Assembly (NCBI RefSeq): GCF_900107705.1
Contig: NZ_FNRE01000007.1
Location: 1 to 64,000 of the forward strand
Source of the DNA: Prevotella sp. tc2-28
Lineage (GTDB): Bacteria; Bacteroidota; Bacteroidia; Bacteroidales; Bacteroidaceae
Direction: 5' to 3'
Length of the DNA stretch: 64,000 nucleotides
Below, one piece after another: positions 59,869-64,000 of this stretch (positions are counted from its first letter, which is position 1; each line of letters begins with the position of its first letter). Both the position numbers and the translations under genes were made by a program. The notes below the pieces were generated by a model. That model did no database searches. It saw only the letters and a list, made by a program, of their open reading frames with translations, and was not told where the DNA came from.

Positions 59869-61533
59869 ATGTGTGGAATAGTAGCTATATTAAATGTAGA
59901 AGAACAAACTTCTAAACTGAGAGAGAAGGCTCTGAGAATGAGTCAGAAAATTCGTCACCGCGGACCCGACTGGAGCGGCATTTACTGTGGCGGCTCAGCC
60001 ATTCTGGCACACGAGCGACTGAGCATCGTCGACCCGGAGTCAGGTCAGCAACCTCTCTTCTCGCCCGACCGTAAGCAGGTGCTCGCCGTTAATGGTGAGA
60101 TATACAACCATCAGGAAATTCGCCGTCGCTATGCCGGGAAGTACGACTTCCAGACTGGCTCCGACTGCGAAGTCATACTGGCACTCTATCGCGACAAAGG
60201 CATCAACTTTCTCGAGGACCTCTCAGGCATCTTCGCTTTCGTGCTTTATGACGAGGAGCGTGATGAATTCTTCATTGCCCGTGACCCCATCGGTGTGATT
60301 CCACTTTATATCGGTTACGACAGCAACGGCACCATTTATGTAGCCTCAGAACTAAAAGCCCTCGAAGGCCAGTGCGAGCGTTACGAACCGTTCCTGCCCG
60401 GACATTACTTTTGGAGCAAGGAGCCTGGCATGAAACGATACTATCAGCGCGACTGGTTCGATTACGATGCCGTGAAGGACAACGATGCCAGCGTGTCTGC
60501 CATTCATGACGCATTGGTAAGTGCCGTCAAGCGACAACTCATGAGCGACGTGCCCTACGGTGTTCTCCTCTCTGGCGGACTCGACTCGTCGGTCATCTCA
60601 GCCATTGCCGAGAAGTTCAGCGAGATGCGCATCGAGGACAACTCGCAGACCAAGGCTTACTGGCCCCGGCTACACTCCTTTGCCGTCGGACTCAAAGGAG
60701 CACCCGACCTGGCCAAAGCACGCATGGTAGCCGACCATATCGGTACCGTACACCATGAAATCAACTATACCATTCAGGAAGGTCTTGATGCCATCCGCGA
60801 TGTCATCTACTATATCGAGACTTACGACGTTACCACCGTACGCGCCTCTACACCGATGTATCTGCTGGCACGCGTCATCAAGTCGATGGGCATCAAGATG
60901 GTACTCTCCGGTGAGGGTGCTGACGAGATATTCGGAGGCTATCTCTATTTCCACAAAGCACCAACGGCACGCGACTTCCACGACGAAACGGTACGCAAAC
61001 TTTCGAAACTCCATCTCTACGACTGTCTGCGTGCCAACAAAAGCCTGTCTGCTTGGGGCGTCGAGGGGCGCGTGCCTTTCCTAGACAAAGAATTTCTCGA
61101 CGTAGCGATGCGCACCAATCCGGAGGCTAAGATGTGTCCGGGACAGACCATCGAGAAGAAGATTGTTCGTGAGGCCTTTGCCGACCTGCTACCTGCTGAG
61201 GTTGCCTGGCGACAGAAAGAGCAGTTCTCCGACGGTGTGGGCTATTCGTGGATTGATACGTTGAAAGCCATCACCGCACAAGCGGTCACTGACGAGCAGA
61301 TGGCACATGCTGCAGAGCGGTTTCCCATCAATCCTCCGAAAAACAAGGAGGAATACTACTACCGCTGCATCTTCGCCGAACATTTCCCCAGCGATTCTGC
61401 TGCACGTAGTGTTCCATCCGAAGCCAGCGTAGCTTGTTCTACTGCTATCGCCCTCGAATGGGATGCTGCCTTCAAGAACCTAAACGACCCCTCTGGCCGA
61501 GCGGTCAAAGGGGTCCACGAACAGGCTTATTAG
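59869..61533 (+). CDS. asnB: asparagine synthetase B (glutamine-hydrolysing)
   Basis: AsnB makes asparagine from aspartate, ATP and glutamine nitrogen. The 554-residue protein begins MCGIVAIL with the Ntn nucleophile Cys2. It has the glutaminase segments RHRGPDWSGIY and LAVNGEIYNH, the synthetase PP-loop VLLSGGLDSSVISA and LSGEGADEIFGGY. It follows pyrG closely, so both glutamine amidotransferases are coupled to the local nitrogen genes. It is convergent with the GH2 gene, 7 bases away. Confidence 0.95.
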   Translation: MCGIVAILNVEEQTSKLREKALRMSQKIRHRGPDWSGIYCGGSAILAHERLSIVDPESGQQPLFSPDRKQVLAVNGEIYNHQEIRRRYAGKYDFQTGSDCEVILALYRDKGINFLEDLSGIFAFVLYDEERDEFFIARDPIGVIPLYIGYDSNGTIYVASELKALEGQCERYEPFLPGHYFWSKEPGMKRYYQRDWFDYDAVKDNDASVSAIHDALVSAVKRQLMSDVPYGVLLSGGLDSSVISAIAEKFSEMRIEDNSQTKAYWPRLHSFAVGLKGAPDLAKARMVADHIGTVHHEINYTIQEGLDAIRDVIYYIETYDVTTVRASTPMYLLARVIKSMGIKMVLSGEGADEIFGGYLYFHKAPTARDFHDETVRKLSKLHLYDCLRANKSLSAWGVEGRVPFLDKEFLDVAMRTNPEAKMCPGQTIEKKIVREAFADLLPAEVAWRQKEQFSDGVGYSWIDTLKAITAQAVTDEQMAHAAERFPINPPKNKEEYYYRCIFAEHFPSDSAARSVPSEASVACSTAIALEWDAAFKNLNDPSGRAVKGVHEQAY

Positions 61534-61540
61534 ACCTATA

Positions 61541-63835
61541 TTACATCTTGAGCGAAGCTGTAGGCAGCTGACTCTTGACGCGGATGTTGGCAGTTCCCTT
61601 GCTCTGGGTGCTGCGAACAACGATAATGGCGCGGCCTTTCCAGGTGGTGAAACTGGGTGACGTCTTGGCTGTACGGTCTTTCAAATCGGCAGAGGCTGCT
61701 GCCATCAGCATGGCGGAACCGCTGACACTCACCTGACAAGGAATTGCGGCATCAGGACAGACGTTTCCGTTTTTGTCGACGACCTCAACGGTGATATAGG
61801 CCAACGACTGACCACCGGGAACAAGGTGATTCCTGTCGGCTGTCAGACGCAGACGGGCGGGTTTGCCTGCTGTCGACAGCATGACGCGCTGACCTCCGGC
61901 CTCTGCGCGCAAAGTACCTGGTTGGTAAGGCAGATTGAACACCGCCTTGAACTCGGTAGAGCGGTCTACCTTCTTGGTGTCTACTAGCTGGTCGTTCAGA
62001 TAGAGTTTCACCTCAGGGGCCTTGGTGTACACCTCGACATCGATGGGTTTTCCTTCCCATCCTGCCCAGTTCCAACTCTCCCAGGTAGGCCATACGCTCC
62101 AGGATGTCTCATATATCTTCCCATGATAGCCATTCGGCTCCTTTACCGCCATAAACAATCCGCGGTCATTCCACAGGATGTCACGATAATGACTGATAGG
62201 ACGACGATAACCCGTCATGTCGACATCACCGCAGCAGGCACCGTGCCAGTCGGGTTGTCCTCCCTCGACATAGCTCTCTCCAGGGCGCTCTCCTTCATAG
62301 TAGTAACGTCCGATTCCTGATTCGCCGAGATAGTCAAGACCGGTCCACACCATATCGCCGATAATGTAGGGATTGTCGTGGACATAAGCCCAGTTTCTGA
62401 AAGCGTCACGCGGGAAACTCTCCGTCTGCCACATCACACGCTTGGGATCACGTTGATGGTCGGTGGCATGCTTGAAAATCATATAGTTGTAGCCTGCAAT
62501 GTCAAGTACTTCGAAGTGAGGGTCGTAGATTTCCCAGTCGGGATCCCACGCACAAAGAGCTTCCGTCACAGGACGCGTCGTGTCGCACTCCAATACGGCA
62601 GCCTTCAACTTTCGGGCCGTAGCGACGACACCAATCTCCTTGCGCTCAATGACCTCGTTGCCGATGCTCCACGAGATGATGCTGGGATGGTTACGGTCAC
62701 GCAGCACCATAGCGTGGATATCCTCCCGATAGCAGGAGTCGATGAGTGTCGAGTAGTCGTAAGGTTTCTTTGCCTTACGCCATCCGTCGAAAGCCTCGCC
62801 GATAACGAGCATGCCCAGTGAGTCGCAGGCATCGAGGAAGGCACGTGTGGTGGGATTATGACTAGTACGTATCAGGTTGAAGCCAGCCTGCTTCATCAGG
62901 CGAACCTTGCGAATCTCTGCATCGTCGAAGGCCATTGCGCCAATCACTCCGTCGTCGTGATGCACGCAACCGCCATTCAGCAATAGGGACTCCCCATTGA
63001 GCACAAAGCCTTTCTCAGCATCGTATGAGAAGGTGCGGACACCGAAACGGGTTGAATGGTTTGAGGTAAGCGGTGAGCGGAGTCTGCAGTTAACAGTATA
63101 GAGATAGGGGTCTTGAGGCGACCAGAGACGCGGATGCTGGATAGTATAGCTGAAGTTGACCGTCTTGCACTCGCCGGCATTCACCGTGACGTCCTGCTGC
63201 TGACCTTCCACCTCGACGGTGGTCTGCTGTGCGTCCTTCGACTCGTTCTGCACCGTGACGGCTACATTTACCGTAGCCTTGTCGGCAGACACGTCGGTGG
63301 TGGTGACGAACACGCCATTCTCAGCAATATGCAAGGTTGGCATCGTCTGAAGCCATACATGTCGATAGATGCCCGAACCCGAGTACCAACGACAGTTTGT
63401 CTGCTGACTGTTGTCCACCTTGACGACGAGTTCATTTTCGCGCTTGTCCGTATAGACATAAGGGGTGATGTCAACGGTGAACGGAGTGTATCCGTAGGCA
63501 TGCTGTCCGGCCTTCTTGCCGTTGATGAACACTTCGGCTCGCTGGTAGACGCCTTCGAAATGGAGCTTGACCAGTTCACCCTTCTTGACCTTCATGAGGT
63601 TACCGGCAAAACGCTTGCGATATTCACCCTTTCCGGCGGGAAACCAGCCACCCTCAGTGCCTGTAGTTCCTGTCTCGGGATTGGAAGCGTAATAGATGTC
63701 CCAATCGTGTGGAAGATTAACGGTTGTCGTCTTGCCGTTGTACGTAAACTCCCAGCCATTGTCAAACAGCTGTTGTTCTTGCGCCGATGCCTGTAATGCC
63801 AGCACCGAGGCTAATGTAATCAATAGTTTTTTCAT
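61541..63835 (-). CDS. glycoside hydrolase family 2 protein (beta-galactosidase type)
   Basis: The 764-residue secreted enzyme has signal peptide ITLASVLALQASAQ. A sugar-binding domain follows (NLPHDWDIYYASN, WYSGSGIYRHVWL), then an Ig-like domain and a TIM barrel with FDGWRKAKKPYDY. The proton donor Glu lies in SWSIGNEVIE (about 394) and the probable nucleophile Glu in MWQTESFPRD (about 472). C-terminal beta domains complete it. It probably works in the periplasm on a plant or host glycan. A period-7 stretch at 63067-63080 encodes the loop RLRSPLTSN. No SusCD pair is visible. A NUDIX-like gene ends 44 bases upstream. Confidence 0.9.
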   Translation of the reverse strand: MKKLLITLASVLALQASAQEQQLFDNGWEFTYNGKTTTVNLPHDWDIYYASNPETGTTGTEGGWFPAGKGEYRKRFAGNLMKVKKGELVKLHFEGVYQRAEVFINGKKAGQHAYGYTPFTVDITPYVYTDKRENELVVKVDNSQQTNCRWYSGSGIYRHVWLQTMPTLHIAENGVFVTTTDVSADKATVNVAVTVQNESKDAQQTTVEVEGQQQDVTVNAGECKTVNFSYTIQHPRLWSPQDPYLYTVNCRLRSPLTSNHSTRFGVRTFSYDAEKGFVLNGESLLLNGGCVHHDDGVIGAMAFDDAEIRKVRLMKQAGFNLIRTSHNPTTRAFLDACDSLGMLVIGEAFDGWRKAKKPYDYSTLIDSCYREDIHAMVLRDRNHPSIISWSIGNEVIERKEIGVVATARKLKAAVLECDTTRPVTEALCAWDPDWEIYDPHFEVLDIAGYNYMIFKHATDHQRDPKRVMWQTESFPRDAFRNWAYVHDNPYIIGDMVWTGLDYLGESGIGRYYYEGERPGESYVEGGQPDWHGACCGDVDMTGYRRPISHYRDILWNDRGLFMAVKEPNGYHGKIYETSWSVWPTWESWNWAGWEGKPIDVEVYTKAPEVKLYLNDQLVDTKKVDRSTEFKAVFNLPYQPGTLRAEAGGQRVMLSTAGKPARLRLTADRNHLVPGGQSLAYITVEVVDKNGNVCPDAAIPCQVSVSGSAMLMAAASADLKDRTAKTSPSFTTWKGRAIIVVRSTQSKGTANIRVKSQLPTASLKM
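63067..63080. repeat. short heptamer pair inside the GH2 gene
   Basis: TAAGCGG followed by TGAGCGG. The second heptamer is exactly the cyuA array unit CCGCTCA in opposite orientation and the first is one base off CCGCTAA. It encodes part of RLRSPLTSN. Only two units, so weak on its own. Confidence 0.45.
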
Positions 63836-63879
63836 TTTTATTGTTAGTTATGATGATATGGATGATTTTACATATACTT

Positions 63880-63999
63880 TCAACCGTTGGAAACGACAGA
63901 TCCAAAACAACGCTGAAACTCACTTTCGAAATTGGGGGTCAGTATGCCTTGTCCGATGGCTTCACGAATCTCACGCATTGTCCAGAAACGGCCTCCGTC
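63880..63999 (-). CDS. C-terminal end of a probable NUDIX hydrolase (partial)
   Basis: A frame open at the window edge encodes DGGRFWTMREIREAIGQG and ILTPNFESEFQRCFGS, then stops at 63880. The GRFW-x-EI-x-IG-GxxTPNFExEF pattern resembles the end of Bacteroidota NUDIX hydrolases. Only about 39 residues are visible and the NUDIX box itself lies outside, so the call is tentative. It probably precedes the GH2 gene in one transcription unit. Confidence 0.5.
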   Translation of the reverse strand, partial: DGGRFWTMREIREAIGQGILTPNFESEFQRCFGSVVSNG

Positions 64000-64000
64000 C

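Overview
The window looks like a chromosomal segment of a Bacteroidales bacterium, most likely Prevotella-like (Prevotella, Segatella or Xylanibacter). The evidence is a type III glutamine synthetase, LL-diaminopimelate aminotransferase, a bacterial serine palmitoyltransferase, a BtuB/BtuG vitamin B12 surface locus, DUF3127/DUF4301/DUF4421/DUF4465 proteins, and many promoters of the Bacteroidota type (TTTG, a spacer of 19-20 bases, then TAnnTTTG) in place of -35/-10 boxes. No phage, integrase, IS transposase, CRISPR array or rRNA is visible. Most of the window is core chromosome.

Layout. 1-5.1 kb: a truncated HU-like gene, ispE, a Crp/Fnr regulator, lepA and pyruvate kinase. 5.2-11 kb: HU, a 29-residue basic protein, RNase E/G, a GT2 glycosyltransferase, a soluble hybrid histidine kinase and a membrane EEP phosphatase/nuclease. 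11-13.7 kb: a GH13 amylase, fabD and tRNA-Arg. 13.8-21.3 kb: a cobalamin-riboswitch-controlled B12 uptake operon (btuB, btuG, two further surface proteins, a binding lipoprotein and a permease, with no ATPase gene). 21.3-27.8 kb: wecB, a beta-helix lipoprotein, rubrerythrin, a sensor protein with a degenerate histidine box, DUF4301 and DUF3127. 27.9-31.1 kb: dnaN, a DnaQ-like exonuclease and coaBC.

31.1-40.1 kb holds the most notable system: an operon-like unit of a cysteine desulfidase-family enzyme, a small membrane protein resembling a piece of a sodium:neurotransmitter symporter, and a 2442-residue nonribosomal peptide synthetase (C-A-T-C-A-T-reductase). That architecture predicts an N-acylated dipeptide released as an aldehyde or a cyclised derivative. 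It is followed by about 0.9 kb of non-coding DNA packed with palindromes, including a 273-bp long inverted repeat.

41-44.9 kb: DUF4421, tRNA-Pro, serine palmitoyltransferase, a lipid kinase, a 48-residue Cys-rich membrane protein and tRNA-Cys. 45-61.5 kb is a nitrogen assimilation region built on two divergent units. gltB-gltD-dapF-dapL-glnN runs leftward and glnK-amtB-porin-pyrG-asnB runs rightward, so ammonium import, PII signalling, GS/GOGAT and three amide- or amino-nitrogen consumers (CTP, Asn, meso-DAP) lie together. A GH2 glycosidase and the end of a probable NUDIX gene close the window.

A theme cutting across these regions is small repeats inserted in frame inside conserved enzymes. 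One is a 39-41 bp hairpin with a G-rich tail, found twice in gltB and twice in pyrG. The other is period-7 (or period-9) arrays in cyuA, the NRPS, gltB, gltD and probably the GH2 gene, with AT-rich relatives filling the spacers of the glutamate synthase operon.
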